Assembly (NCBI GenBank): GCA_963969395.1
Contig: OZ017802.1
Span: forward strand, 4,962,501 to 5,026,500
Direction: 5' to 3'
Length of the DNA stretch: 64,000 nucleotides
Origin: Pseudoscleropodium purum
Taxonomy: Eukaryota > Streptophyta > Bryopsida > Hypnales > Brachytheciaceae
The translations under genes and the position numbers were made by a program. How positions within the stretch are numbered: the stretch's first letter is position 1; each line of letters opens with the position of its first letter. Shown here piece by piece: positions 34,549-47,105 of this stretch. Under the pieces are notes generated by a model. It ran no database searches, had not been told where the DNA came from, and saw nothing but the letters and a program-made list of their open reading frames with translations.

Positions 34549-37500
34549 TCATTGGATTAGGCAATTGTGATCCGCTGACATTGATCGCAGCCGTGAAATC
34601 TCTCGTGTCAGTCGCTGCACCCACATCCAACGAGCACAAGAGTCAGCATTTTGAACAAGTTTATAAATATATTTTAGTTATTAGCATATTAAAAGAGGTT
34701 TCTAAAGCACCAAAGAGTGCATTGTTCCGATACTATGCGCATTAGTTAAAAGGGTTCAAAGTTTTATTGGTGGATGAGCTAAAATTGACATTTAAAGGTC
34801 AATGTTTTGCGATGTTCTAATGTGTCATTGGTATGATTCGCCAATTATGAAATTGTTGGATTAATACCTGTTTCAAAGATTGTCAAGATAGAACATGACA
34901 AACCCATGAAGTACGGGTGTCTTTGGTGAACAATGTAGTTGAGACAGGCGTCTATTTGCTTATAATTACCAAAGACTGTGTCTATTCGCTAATCTCTATA
35001 TGCTTATGGTTAAGAGTCAAATTGCGAAGTTTCTAGCTATCTACAGTTAATGCAGGGCTTGGTTAGTAATGTTATGGACCAACATTTGAGAAATTGACAG
35101 CCAGTTTTAAGAACTCAAGATAAATTTCAAAATTTAAGCTATTCTTTATGCAGAAAATTAACATAATTATAGACACTTCACACCTACACATTTTCACACA
35201 CAATTGTACAGAAATGGTTTCCCAGTCAGTGTTTCCTTCCGCCCTGCGTGACCCTGACTTCACTCAGAATTAAATTGACAATTCATTATATGAAAATAGC
35301 GGCATAGTTAACCGCTATTTTAGAGAGAAAATCACCTCTTGAGTGTCAGTCATACGCAGATATTGCAGTCGCTCCCTAGAAGATGGGTGCAGGAGATACG
35401 CAACCTGCATGTGCAGTCAAAGGTTTGAGAGAGGTTTGTTGGATAAAACGGTGGCATTGAAACTGACTTTTCTATAGCTAAAGATTTTCATGGCCACTCA
35501 AGTAAAAGCCCGAAATCTAACCTAAGAAAGCATGGCGGATTGTGAAACCTGCAGCATGTAGTAGGTCAATCTATGCCACTGTGATTAAAAGATAAAGTTC
35601 TCACTTTTGTGCCAATGAGCTCATTACAGAAAAAAGGTACTTTTGCATGGTCCACATTTGAGCAAGAAGCATACCCAAAAGCTGAACCGCTCCGGTTCAG
35701 TAACACTGGGCATTCCTTCTGTGCGATTCAAAAACTCATATAGGCGTCGATCTACAAATGGCAACACCCCTTTAATAGTTAGCAATCTACACAAGGATTG
35801 AAAGAAAATGATCACTGGTAGTTTCTTTCTTTAGTTCAGGTTCTGCATTAAAATAAGTCATAAAGGGCATGGATTATGAGGTCTTATTAGTCATAAAAGT
35901 TGATAGTGCCAAGTATTTAGACGTAATGACAAGTCCAATGTTCAGGGTAATTTGGTCACTATCTCCTTGGTTTGTCAGAAGAGGATTATAACTAAGAGTC
36001 CATGTCCACATTCTCTTAACCCTTAAATCAACCAAAAAGAACAGATCTCAACATTTTCAATTGAGTAGAATAATTTAGCATTGTGTTTAATAATCTCCTC
36101 AAGTGTCCTATCTCTTTAGCATTATCTAGGTCATATAATATAAAAGGCATGTGATATGAGACCTAATGAAAGAGAAGCTTGTGCACAGTCAATTACCTGA
36201 ACGAGCGATTTCCCGAGCACGGCTGATGAAGCCGTTTACCAAGTCGGCTGCGGTCTGAACACTATTGTCAAGCTGATATGAAGGAATGAATTGGTTAGAA
36301 TCAAGGCCTTGGGAAATAGATAAAAGGCACAGATAAAAAGAACAACGAACAAAACAATAGCAATATCATCCAGTGAACCCACCCTCAGAGGTGCATATAC
36401 ATCATAAAATTGGCAAGGTTTTACATTAGAAACGGTACCAGATGGCATTACGATTGACACGATTTAACATGGCAAGGATCCTAGAACAACTCTTGAGCGG
36501 AGTTTTCTATAAGTGATATTTTGGTGGAATCGTCACAACCTAGTTCAGTAAATAATTTTACACGAAAATTAGAAACTGAGATAGGATCCACGAGATAGAT
36601 ACCTGCTCTTTCTCGGGAGAATTGTCTGCATGGACGACATCATGTAACCATTCCACCTTGGCAACACGGTACCTGTTCAATTAACGAACACAACAACCAT
36701 GAAGCAAAAAGAGCACACAACATCTAATTGCCTGCTTGTTCACCGAATTTATTATAAGCGCACAAAACCACGTGCACTATTTATGCCTTCCTATCCCATT
36801 CTCTAACATGGTGTTTAAAGCTAACGAGGTGATCATCAATCCCCCCACCCCGTTTCCCAATATCATTTCTGATTGTTCTTGTACAAAAATTGATTCATGA
36901 GGATTTTCCGCTTAATGTGCACTTATCCTTCAAAAATTCAGCTTTGAAATTCTTACTACACACAGGAATTCATGAAACGATCAATTCAGTTATCGGTAGA
37001 TACCATTTTAACGTATGAGATAACTTCCTATTATCAGAGATCTTCATCACTGTTACATTGTTCACTTGCAAACAGATCCTTGGAGCTTACCCGTCTTGCT
37101 CCCATGTCTCCGTCATACGAAACCTCCGCCTCCCAACAACCTGGGTTGAAAGAAAGATCCCAATCGCATCAGTTGCTAGACAAATGATATTTTCTAAGGA
37201 ATCAATACAGTCAACACCTAGTATCCAAGAGTTGTACTTCCCCTTCAGTTCCAGCCAAAGTGCACCGTTTTTAGTATTTCAGAAAATGAGACTATTTCAG
37301 GAACTCTTAGATGTCATAAAGAAAAACTCCTCATGATTCAAGGTCACAGTAATCATACAGAGGACTCCCGTGATACATGGGGAAGTCTCTGTTTAAGAAA
37401 ACTTTCCATACATTATGCAGAAGATTATCGTTGTGGTATTGTCAGAAGTTCCTGAAGCAGTCTGAAAATCCTGTTCTAGGTACATCTTCCTAATCAAACC

Positions 37501-40500
37501 ACTATCAATCAAGGAAAAGCACCAACCTCGATATGGAATCGCCCATCAGGAAGAGGTTCACACCTGTGCGCAGGGCATAGATTAGATTCAAACCTCTGAG
37601 AAAGAAGCAGCTAATCCCTAGAGGGCTAAGGCTACAGAGTTTAAATTTAAAAAAATAAATTAAATCAATCATATTGTGCAAAACGTTCAGACGGGTCAAA
37701 TTTTAACCATTTAACGCCTGAACCCTTCTCTTAATTCTTGCACATTTTCGCTTATATCTTCGTAAGAATATGTTATTTACCTCAATTTCCATCAAAATGG
37801 TCAGAAAGGAATCTTATCTTTTGAAATTCAAATATTACTTTGGATAAATGAGAAGCTATATGGACAAAACATTGCCCAAAAGCACTCTGTTCATCATCCA
37901 GAATGTGTACTAAAGTCACCAGAATCAATGAATTGCACGGGTTGGTATTAAAAAGTAAAATTGAACAAAAAAAAACCCGAATTACCCGCTTACTCTTTTT
38001 AGAATAAACGTGAGACTCAGTGTGGGCCTCTTGCTCCTTGAGAGGTTAATTCAACCGACAAATGACATTAAATAATAACTCACTCAGTAATTTCGACTTC
38101 GCATGCAACTTCCGCCAAAGAGCCTGACTCCTCAATACGCACCTGGCAACCAGTTGTACTTGTCAACAACATTGCTCACGAAGCCCAATGCAACCATGTC
38201 TCGTGCCTCCAAAAACAGATTTTCGGTCATTAAATTCTTGCTCGTAAATCATTTCAGATACTCTAGCTTATCAAAGGGAAAAAAAAACTCATTCCACTGC
38301 ATCAGTGTAACATAAAGTTTACTCACCATTCCCATACGATGATTGCCTTCCACAACACGCCGTATCTGCAATCTCAACAATAAATTTAGGTATAAGGCAC
38401 ATCCTGTTATTTGCTCTCACAATGAGTCTCTCATATATATGTTAGACACAAGGAGTACAAATAAATGCATAGATCCAGAAAGGGATTCTTAATTCTCTGG
38501 GGGTTAACTTCATGTCAATTCATTCTATAATTTGAAATAACAAGCTACAATAGCAAATGGGATGCTCCAATCAAATCAGATAATCCACTTGACCAAGAAG
38601 AGCACCCATATCACTGACATCAGAAGACCTCAAAAAAATGTTTGATCCAAATAATGGGACGACAAAATATTACGTGGAGTAATTGCTTAACCATGAGAGC
38701 GTCCGAGCAAAAAAAATACCAACATACCATAAGTCTATAGCGTGGTTCGAAGATGTTCAAAATCATGTGCTGCATAGGCAGGACCACATCCATTACAAAC
38801 AGAGGCAAGGTCTCTCCGCCAGCTTGCGTGACGACATCCATTTCAGCTTTCCTCTCTTCAAACTCTTCAGGGAAGTTGCGTTGGATCAAGTTATTTAGTG
38901 TTACACTGGATGAAATAAGAAAACGGCTGTTAGAAAAAACATTCTTGATTTTAATATTTAATTGAGCAAATTTCTCAAGAAATTTCGTGGCAATATCAAA
39001 CACAATTATATCCATTAGTAAACTTGATCCATAAATTCCATTGAGGAAACGAAACAATAAAATATACCTGACTGGGTAGGTCTTGGGGCTCACAAAAATC
39101 ACTGTTCTGCAAATTGGGCACTTGTTACCTGAAATCTCAGAGTATTTAGACTCTATCTTCAAATAACTCCACCAGATAAAACTAACAGACTCAGCCAGTA
39201 TGAGAAAATCACGAACTTGATACCGCTTAAAAAGCACATAACATTTTTGAGTGGTAGAGCAAAGTCTTGCCAAAATTATGAAATCAAGCAAATCAAAACT
39301 GTGACATACTCACACATGAAGACAATGGTTTATTGGCTTGAGGAGAGCTCTTTCTTGTTTCAATTGAGCTCAACATTGCAAAACCGGTGTCAAGGATTCC
39401 TTTTCATGCCAATTTAGAAGGTGCTCAAGAAGGGTTCTCTAGAATTAGCAATACGATGAGTCCACATTCTAAATTCGTAAGCATTCCTCTAAGATTCCTC
39501 ACAAATTTTAAATTAGAAAGCAACTTCTAAATCTTCGAAACCGAAAGTGAGGTACAAAAGTCTAACCGTGATCAAGGGCCTGAAGGAGACAGCCACGACA
39601 GTATGAATGGCCACAGGGTGTGGTGATGGGCTGATGTAACAATTTCAAGCACAAGGTGCAGTCCAGGTCATCTGAACGCTCCAGCTTCCGTCGCTTCTTA
39701 TCACTATGCTCTGCACCCTCTATTAAGGTTTTCACTGTGCGCAATCCATCTTGAAGGACTTCGCTGCAAAGAACACAGGAGAACATTAACACCGAAAGCC
39801 CAAACTCGGCCTCCTGTTTTTAGCACTTTTGAGTTGGTCATATGGGATCTGTCTTTTGTTCAACTTTATTTTTTATTATTTGACCAAACATGCAATGTTC
39901 TTCACTAATTCTGGTGATGCAAAATTGGACTCCATCTGAATTGCCTTTCCACGGTACGATTAGTCAAATTGTTCATTTTAAATCCATGTAAGTCCGTTAT
40001 TTTGGTAGACGACCACAGAATGATTGCCAGAACACTAGGATGGGCCTTCCTCGACTTCATTGTACTCATTCATAGGTTTCAAATATTCCCTAAGATAAAT
40101 ACCTCACAGAAAGGAAAGAGCTTAAAATTAAGGGATGAGCCTGGCACAGACACAAGGCAGTCCATCGGTAGAAAATGCATTCCCAAAACTTAGCCACATT
40201 ATAGCTGGCAAGGTTTACATAAGAAATCAATTAAATGACGTTACAATAGGTACGGTTTATCATGGCTACATTTCTAGAGTACCTCTAGGAGGATAATATA
40301 CTACTGATCCCTCACTGATGAAGCCAAGAAAATTGAAGAACAGAAGCAGTATGATAAGCCATTGACTTTATAAAAGTTGAAACGATGATCTTACTTGGTG
40401 GGATCGACCTCCAATCCAGACAAGTAGGTTTCCATCGCTGCGTCATATTGCTCTAGCTGAAAAACACCGCCACCACATACATGGTCATCAATGAACAATG

Positions 40501-43023
40501 AATAAGGTTCAACCAAATTAGACTATTTCAGTATTTGGAGACAAACTGCCACACAATCTAATGTAAAATCTAATTGGGGAGACAAAACCATTGTTTCAAC
40601 CTCTTTGAAAGATTCTAAATTGTCTGACATGATTCTCAAGTTAGGAACTACTGCGCCAAATGACAGTCCAAAAATTGGCATGACGCAAACTGACTTACTG
40701 CCCAGTTTGAAGACCTCAAGATAAATTTCAGAATTGAAGCTACTATTTTGTGAAAATAAATCATATCCAGACTTTTAAAGTTTACCCACTTTTACAGAAA
40801 TAGTCTGCCAAGTCAATTTTCCAGCCTTGTGTGGCCCTGCCTTTAAATAGATTGAGCTTCCAAAAAACAAAGTCTATCAGGAATACCGTCTGGAACAAAT
40901 AATTCACTCTAGAATGAAGTAAAAAGGTTGAATGAGACCAGGAAGAAGTAGTACCAAGGTTTGGGCAGTAGCCTTGCGCATATATGCCTTGGGATGGTTA
41001 CTCCGAAGCTTCACCAACTTCTCTGCATCCCTCAATGCTAACTGAAACGAAACGAGAAAGATCCAAAACGTCCCTTCAACATGACTCTTCCCTTCTTCCA
41101 TATACAGAGTTACTTTTCTGAAGCAGGCCGTGAAACACTAGAGTAGTCACTACAAGTACAAAGAAAAATTTCAGTAATTCCAGAACAATACACTAAATGT
41201 ACATAGCACTACCTGCCCCAGTGACATAGGATCCAACTCCAGAATAGCAGACTCTTCTGAAATTCGTGCTGGAATCGATCGTATTAATTTACTCAACCTG
41301 CATGAAAGCAGGATACCACGAGTGGGTATCAACCGAAACCAGCAGCAACTCTTTTAATCTGACAACCGTTTAATGGTTATGAAAAATAACAATGAAAAAT
41401 ATGAGCCCTCTGGGCTTGCAAACAAAATTTAGATGTGTTATAATATGTGACTCATGATATTGGTGGTGTTTTCTCTAAAACAGAAAGTTTGAGATAAAAT
41501 AATAAAAAAGCATGATCCAAGTTGTAAAAACCGTTTTAAATTTTTGTCACATTAATATAGAAGATTTGGACTTTGAGTAGTCATAACAAATACAAATTGC
41601 ATTTTTAAGCATTGGATTTTTGATTGTATGGTCAACAAATAGATAGAAATTGATTCCAAGAAGATCAAAACTTTCCCACAAATAGTATATTATTTAACAT
41701 TGAGATGACATTGAATAATTTGAAATCTGAAATTTTGGACTGTTTTGATCTAGATTTTTAAAAATGTCTAATTTCGTAGTTAACATTGAATGCAATTGAA
41801 AGAAACAGATTTTGAACACGGTAAGAGAGAACGAACCTGCAGTAAGCAACGCAGCGGTTACTATACAACAAGCCATGGTCAACAGAGCTTCCCAGAAGAG
41901 CTTTCGAGTAACACGATATGGCCTGCAACCAAACAGGGTGATAAAAAATCACACCTTCCACTATGAACATGACACCCCAAGTTTATTGAAATTGTAATGC
42001 AAAATCATAAAGCCAATGCAGGATTTTGAAGCTAGTGTGGCATAGTCTCAACAGCTGAGAGGAGAAATAGAAACCATAATGTAAGCTGAACTTACAACCC
42101 ACTAAAGAATCTGATTTAGAAGAAATGCAACCAATGAGATTCAAATGCAGAAACGTATCCTCAAAGTCAAGTGTAGTATTGCGTTTTGAAATTCAAAACT
42201 TTCACTGCTACAATATTCTTACATCCTTACAATCAATGGCTAAAACACCAAGCCCTGGTACTATAGCCCTTGGCGCACCAAGACATTAGTGAAATTTCAA
42301 GGGTAGGGCAAACACAAGATCTTCAAGATCGTACAAAAGGAGTTTGCCCATTAGATACCAAAAACATAATTTGAAAGGATCATAAAATGTTTGAAAGTTA
42401 AACTGACATTACGTCCAGCAATAGCAATCTAGGCCACAGTTATCAAAAATTTCGTGCCAACCTCACTCCCCCGCATAGTATTTTGAAAATCATGTCCATC
42501 ATTGCCATTTCCTAGTCCATACACAAATCCACTAACCTCTTTGAACTTTGAGTTTCGGAAATCACGGTTCCCTCTCCTCAGAAACGTAGTAGATTCGTCC
42601 ACGGGAGGAGGAAGACGAGCCTCTCCTTCCTCGCCATCTAAACTCTGCACACACCGCAAAATCCAAAAAAGTAATTCAAAACAGTCGAACTACCACACAA
42701 ACTCCAAAATGAAATACCCAAATCTTCATGAGCGAAGTCATCAAAATCCAAGCCCTAAAGAATCAACAAGCCCAAATTGAACCTTACATACTTATTAGAA
42801 GTTTGAGTAGGTCATTGTGAAGACTCACCTCTAATATTATTAGTTTCGTGACCAACAGACGGAATATTCTCCATTCATTCCGGTGATTTAAAAACTAGTC
42901 CTATCTCAATCATTAATCTTTCATAACAAGATCTCATTTCAAAACCATGAATCCTTCGAATAAGGTTGTAAAACAACTTACAACAACAGCTATATCCTCA
43001 ACATCGTCCAGCTCGTTCGCCAT
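34549..43023 (-). CDS. TPR-RING-LON domain protein, plant LONRF type (18 exons, 482 aa)
   Basis: Exons, from the 5' end: 43023-42982, 42644-42537, 41922-41837, 41297-41213, 41041-40955, 40456-40395, 39763-39567, 39128-39068, 38905-38728, 38365-38327, 38142-38084, 37563-37527, 37140-37091, 36672-36603, 36272-36197, 35751-35675, 35404-35336, 34614-34549. All introns are GT-AG and phases match through to a TGA. Domains: TPR region about 28-150 ([25 protein letters not shown]); C3HC4 RING with Cys192, Cys195, Cys207, His209, Cys212, Cys215, Cys226 and Cys229; LON substrate-binding domain about 276-470 ([38 protein letters not shown]). There is no protease domain, so it is a likely E3 ubiquitin ligase, with TPR and LON parts binding partners or substrate. 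Motif order agrees with plant LONRF proteins. Start: the first ATG opens an acidic leader; this is less certain than the rest. Confidence 0.92.
34691..34796 (+). repeat. Dispersed repeat R6, copy in RING-LON intron 17
   Basis: Related to 30530-30630 (see there). It lies in the intron between the last two coding exons. Confidence 0.5.
35096..35252 (+). repeat. Intronic repeat R5, copy in RING-LON intron 17
   Basis: It matches 40694-40850 in the same gene and orientation. Shared blocks are 'ccagttt.aaga.ctcaagat', 'aaatttca.aatt.aagct', 'acagaaat.gt.t.cca', 'gtca.t.tt' and 'tgtggccctg/cgtgaccctg'. Confidence 0.65.
35293..35321. repeat. Perfect short hairpin next to a splice donor
   Basis: AAAATAGCGG at 35293-35302 and its exact complement CCGCTATTTT at 35312-35321 enclose a 9-base loop. 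The hairpin starts 14 bases inside intron 17, just after the donor of exon 17 (35335-35334 on the minus strand). Confidence 0.8.
37289..37463. mobile_element. MITE-like inverted-repeat element in RING-LON intron 12
   Basis: The ends AGACTATTTCAGGAACT and AGACTGCTTCAGGAACTTCT (right end read on minus) are inverted copies. GAAAAT borders both sides (37282-37287 and 37464-37469), a possible short target duplication. The left arm also resembles the element at 21106-21293 ('gtcataaagaaaaactcctc' against 'accataaagagaatcttccc', then 'gattca.ggtc'). There is no coding capacity. Confidence 0.7.
39838..39990 (+). repeat. Short intronic repeat R4 in RING-LON intron 6
   Basis: It matches 20558-20725: 'tcatatggga', 'tgaccaaacatgcaatgttc', 'ttcactaattctggtgat' and 'tgaattgcctttcc'. 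It is antisense to the host gene. Confidence 0.6.
40694..40850 (+). repeat. Intronic repeat R5, copy in RING-LON intron 5
   Basis: Partner of 35096-35252 (see there). Both are antisense to the gene's transcript, so they could not pair with each other in one pre-mRNA. Confidence 0.65.
42845..42920 (+). repeat. Short intronic repeat R4 in RING-LON intron 1
   Basis: The core 'gaccaacagacggaatattc' followed by 'ccattcattccggtgat' matches the R4 cores at 20600 and 39882. Only the core and some right flank are shared. Confidence 0.5.
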
Positions 43024-44779
43024 CGCCACACACTCCAACAGCAACGAGTCCTGTAAAAATCCTGAATCACATGTAAGGCTCGAATGACTTGATTGCCCAT
43101 ATTTGACTCACCAGGATTCCTTAGTCGCTATCGCTAGAAAAACAGAGGAACTAAACGAGGTTTAAATGTGATCTTTCACAACGCTCTTAATCACTTCGAA
43201 ACAAGCTTACTCCGCAAACACGTAATTCATTCAATCCCGAGAAAGGAACTTCCCCCTCTAAAAGGAAACAGCAAACACAAACTCCATAATCTGCAAAACC
43301 CAGAATCCTCTCACACAAATTCACAAAAACGAGCACCAGAATGTGAAAACGAACCCAAGAAATCTGAGCAAACGGTGAGAATTCCAAGGAACTGGGTAGG
43401 CAAGGAGAGCTTGAGAATTGGGAGAGAAAAAAGAAGGTGGGCGGGTAATGGTACTGTCCCTACAGTAGCAAGAGCATTCTCTGCTTCAAGATGCGTCCAC
43501 GTCGAAGTCCTGATATGGGGTCTGGACCTACCGAAGTCCGGTCCAAAGTGACATTAATTCCTAGTGCTACCATCTCTTTGTTGGACGGGTGGTAACTTGT
43601 TTAGGTTTCTTCAAGGACCAATCAACCTCTCTTGCACTTTGGCGGATCTGATTGGTGCGCTTTTACAGGTTTACAGATTCCAGGGTTTAGGGCTTTTGTA
43701 GAGCGTTTTCTTCGCTCTGTTTGCGAGTGTGGGTGTTTAATTTGCTTTGGAATTTGTGTGGTTGTAATTTGTGTGGTTGTGCTGTAGCTTTGGAGAGGGA
43801 TTTTTTGCAACAAATGCTCTGAGTAGCCGTGAATTTTATGCCCCAGGGGTGAAGAAATTGGAGAGGGTTTAGGGTTGGTACTAATTCTTGGGGAAGTTCT
43901 TCATGGGTCCATTTTCTATGGAAGGATGTGTTGTATGGGCTTCCTTAATCTCTGGACTCTCAGTGGTCAATGTAAGGTTTAATAGTTGTACTGGTGCATG
44001 CTCAACCTGAATCAATGTGTTGCCAGTAGATTTGAGATACAGTATGTGAGTATAGATCAATTATCAGTGGAGGATATTGACTTTGGTTTTAGTCGTTATG
44101 TAGATCCAAACCCTAATCAGATGAGGTCGAACTCCTCATGGCGAGCAGGTATGTAATTCTCTGAGGCTGCACTACTGGTTACATGTGCTTCTCTGCAATC
44201 CTTGACTGGAAACAGCAAATTCGGTAATGACGTAGCTGAAGTTACAAACATCTCTGTAAATTGGAATAAAACACCACTGTAGTTAGTCAATTAGAAACTT
44301 TACATGCAACTGCAGCGAGCATTTCATGTTGGCGTTGAGCAGATCGCATTAACTAACCTTCAAACTTGCTTGTAAATCCCAGTTGAAGGTAATTATGAGT
44401 CGATAATTGAAGGTGATCATAGAGAATGTTTAAGTCCACAATGAATTAACCACTTTCTTCCTTACCAAACTCACCAGATTCCACAATGTTCAAGTAGTAG
44501 CGTTCTAATTATGATGAGAGCAAGTTTGAGGTGGAGGCTCTGAAATTTTAATCTCAGACTGCTTCCAGAAACCTTTGCTTCACTTATACAAGCAAGCAGC
44601 TGGTATGTCTAATTGTCTATCCTTGACCCTCAGCATGTGTAGCTTTACGTTCATTTTTTCACCGTCCGTTCCTCCTCTTTTCATCACTATATATCTGGCA
44701 AAGAAGAAGGCAATTTAATTGATCACACTGCTAAATATTTTTCTTCACAATGTTTTAATATGCAGTTGACCCTTAAACA
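43024..44779. other. Upstream region of the RING-LON gene
   Basis: The part to about 43550 is moderately GC-rich and probably contains the minus-strand leader and promoter. An open plus-strand frame at 43168-43551 has no domain character and overlaps that promoter, so I do not call it. Beyond 43560 sequence is mixed and unremarkable. Confidence 0.4.
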
Positions 44780-45740
44780 TCTACCGTCTCCCTTTTCGTG
44801 TGCTTGCAGAAGTAATTATATGAGCAGTTTTACTGAATAACTGCAGGTTCAGTTTTGCAAACATGGAGAATTGGAAGCCTTGTAAAATGTAAGCCCGATA
44901 CCGTACTCTCCATGGACCGACTTTCCAGAGAGTAACCAAATCGTCTTCATACAAAGAATTGATCGATGTACTGTAATTCTCTGACTCACGGTAATCTACT
45001 CTCAGTACTAAAACGGTCTCTACCACGTTACAATCACGTTCATGGATGAACTCTCTCAGATGTTATAGCATTCTAGAGCAGTACATGCATGTTGCCCATC
45101 TTCTTCACAGCAGCTGCTCTCTCGTTGGCAGTACCTCCATTTGTCTACAATAGTCCGTTGAATACCAACACTTTCATTCTTGTAACTGAAGATGTGAGAG
45201 GAGGATACCTATTGTAAGAAAGATGTCAAAAATCAGAGCATCATAGATACCCGAAGTCTTCCTTGAATTTGTAGTTGAACGCAAGGTGTTTGCAGGAATG
45301 TAAAGTCTCCCTCTCGTGGAAACGACGCACTCTAATTAAGCCTTCTACTGAAGAAGAGACTAGAACTGAAACACCCCTAAACAGGGCTTCACTTTTTTCA
45401 GTACTTAACTTATTGCTAAAACAGTACTTTTTAGAACATAGTCTAAAGTAGTAACTACTATGGTTACTATGAGTCCAAAGACTATTATAAGTGTCATAAT
45501 CCATCCAAGCAGTATACATATTGTAAGCACAAGAGAAAGAGTTCAAAAAAGTGAATCTATGTGCTTGATAACAAATTGTTGCACCAAATCCATGTTGGAA
45601 AAATCTGATTTGAAGGTTGTGCCTCACCTGTGCCCGTCCCAAACATAATACAAACCAATGTGAAGTCAGTGAGGATGCACGAGGTGTCTTCAACATCAGC
45701 CAATTGCTATCTATGTCACATATCAATCAAACCAACAAAA
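44780..45740 (-). other. Gene-like stretch of unknown nature
   Basis: Composition is less AT-rich than the deserts. Minus-strand frames at 44781-45026 and 45241-45726 have plausible residue composition but show no recognised domain, and no splice path linking them convinced me. It could be a decayed gene or a noncoding transcript. Confidence 0.25.
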
Positions 45741-46639
45741 AGGAAATAGTAAAAAAGGTCATAGAGCAACACACAATCAAATCACAACAATATCCTAAGC
45801 CAACCACAAATCCACAAAGAAAGGAGACCTTTGCCATTCCAAGAAGCTCAAAAGTCACCACAAAAAAACTTCACGATTTAAGCCAAAGCAAACCGCCATA
45901 GTCACAATGCCAAAAGGTGAGAGACACATGAAATGGAAGGCCATTTCATTCTCATATGATTGGAGGGAAAACAAGCAAAGAGGCCATAAATGAAGTAATT
46001 TCAAAAATAACTACCACTCAAAGGAATGCATTGGTTCTAATTAAGGCCGTTACCCTAGTGGGAGGGTGGGTGGTATATGGAGTCATCATCCAGGCCTAGT
46101 ATACTACATAATTAGTCAATTCCATAGTCATTGCCGCAATTTGTCATTGGGCCATAGGAATAATAGGTCTACCAATTAACTAAAAATAATTTAAACTTAG
46201 TTTAAAATTACATAAGGTAGAACTACTAATGCCACAAAAATGCTCGTAGAAATAAATAAATAACCAAATCCATATGGAGATGGTAGGAGCATCCAAATTA
46301 GGCTATATTCGTGTATCAAGTTGATCCCAAAAATATACATAAGTAATATTTTGGAAAGAACTTACAAATAAATGATTATATGACTAATATGGTGTACCAT
46401 TATTGAACCCAAAATACTTTAAACACCTTGATGTTTAAAAATGAAAAATATGAGGACTGAGCTAGGAGTCTACTAATGGGAGAATTTACATAACAATGGC
46501 ATCTTCTGTGGATTTAATCAATCCAATGAAGGTAAAAAGGTCCTAGAGATACTTCACTTGGATTTGAGATGAGCCTTTAAAGAAATATATAATAAGCTCA
46601 TACAAATACTGAAGAAGAAGAGATTTGATTCTAGTTTCA
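45741..46639. other. AT-rich intergenic, nothing recognised
   Basis: No gene or repeat seen. Confidence 0.5.
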
Positions 46640-46972
46640 CTAACAACATCATTGATGTTTACGTGCCATTCTTATTACTGGAGTCCCTCGAATGCGCAAC
46701 AGTCGATGTTTCCCCCACACCAACCCGCAATCAAACCCTCGAACAAACCCCGGCAACACGAACCTCACAAACACGCAAAGAGCACCCCCACCAACGCCAT
46801 CACCTTCCGATGCACAACATCAAAAGCCTTAGCCCCAAATATGCACCACCGTCACAAACTCACAAAGCTCAAGCACTGCATCCCAGCCAATGCCGATCAT
46901 TCTCACTCCAGATCGCTCCAGAACTTCGCTTCATCATCTCCTTTGTCAGCACGTCAAATACAAGTTATCATA
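46640..46972. other. Isolated C-rich island, possible gene relic
   Basis: About 330 bases are strongly C-rich on the plus strand and sharply bounded by AT-rich DNA. Two plus frames (46625-47014 and 46663-46989) stay open because of composition and give His, Pro, Ser and Thr-rich peptides that match nothing I know. The region abuts a minisatellite. It may be a captured or decayed gene fragment. Confidence 0.35.
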
Positions 46973-47105
46973 GAGGTGCTAGTTTCTGAAGCTTCGACAA
47001 CTTCAAATGTGTAGCGGTGCTAATTTTTAGAGGTTTGAGAACTTTAAATGTGTAGTGGTGCTAGTTTTTAAAGGTTTGAGAACTTCAAACATACAGAGGT
47101 GCTAA
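46973..47105 (+). repeat. Minisatellite, unit about 45 bases, first block
   Basis: About three units of the form 'gtgctagttttt.aaggttt' followed by 'gagaacttcaaatgtgtag'. The same unit continues at 47595-47805. Confidence 0.8.

Noticed and set aside
43168..43551. 127-codon plus-strand frame upstream of the RING-LON gene
   Set aside because: Composition-driven, no recognised domain, and located where the leader and promoter of the minus-strand gene must be.
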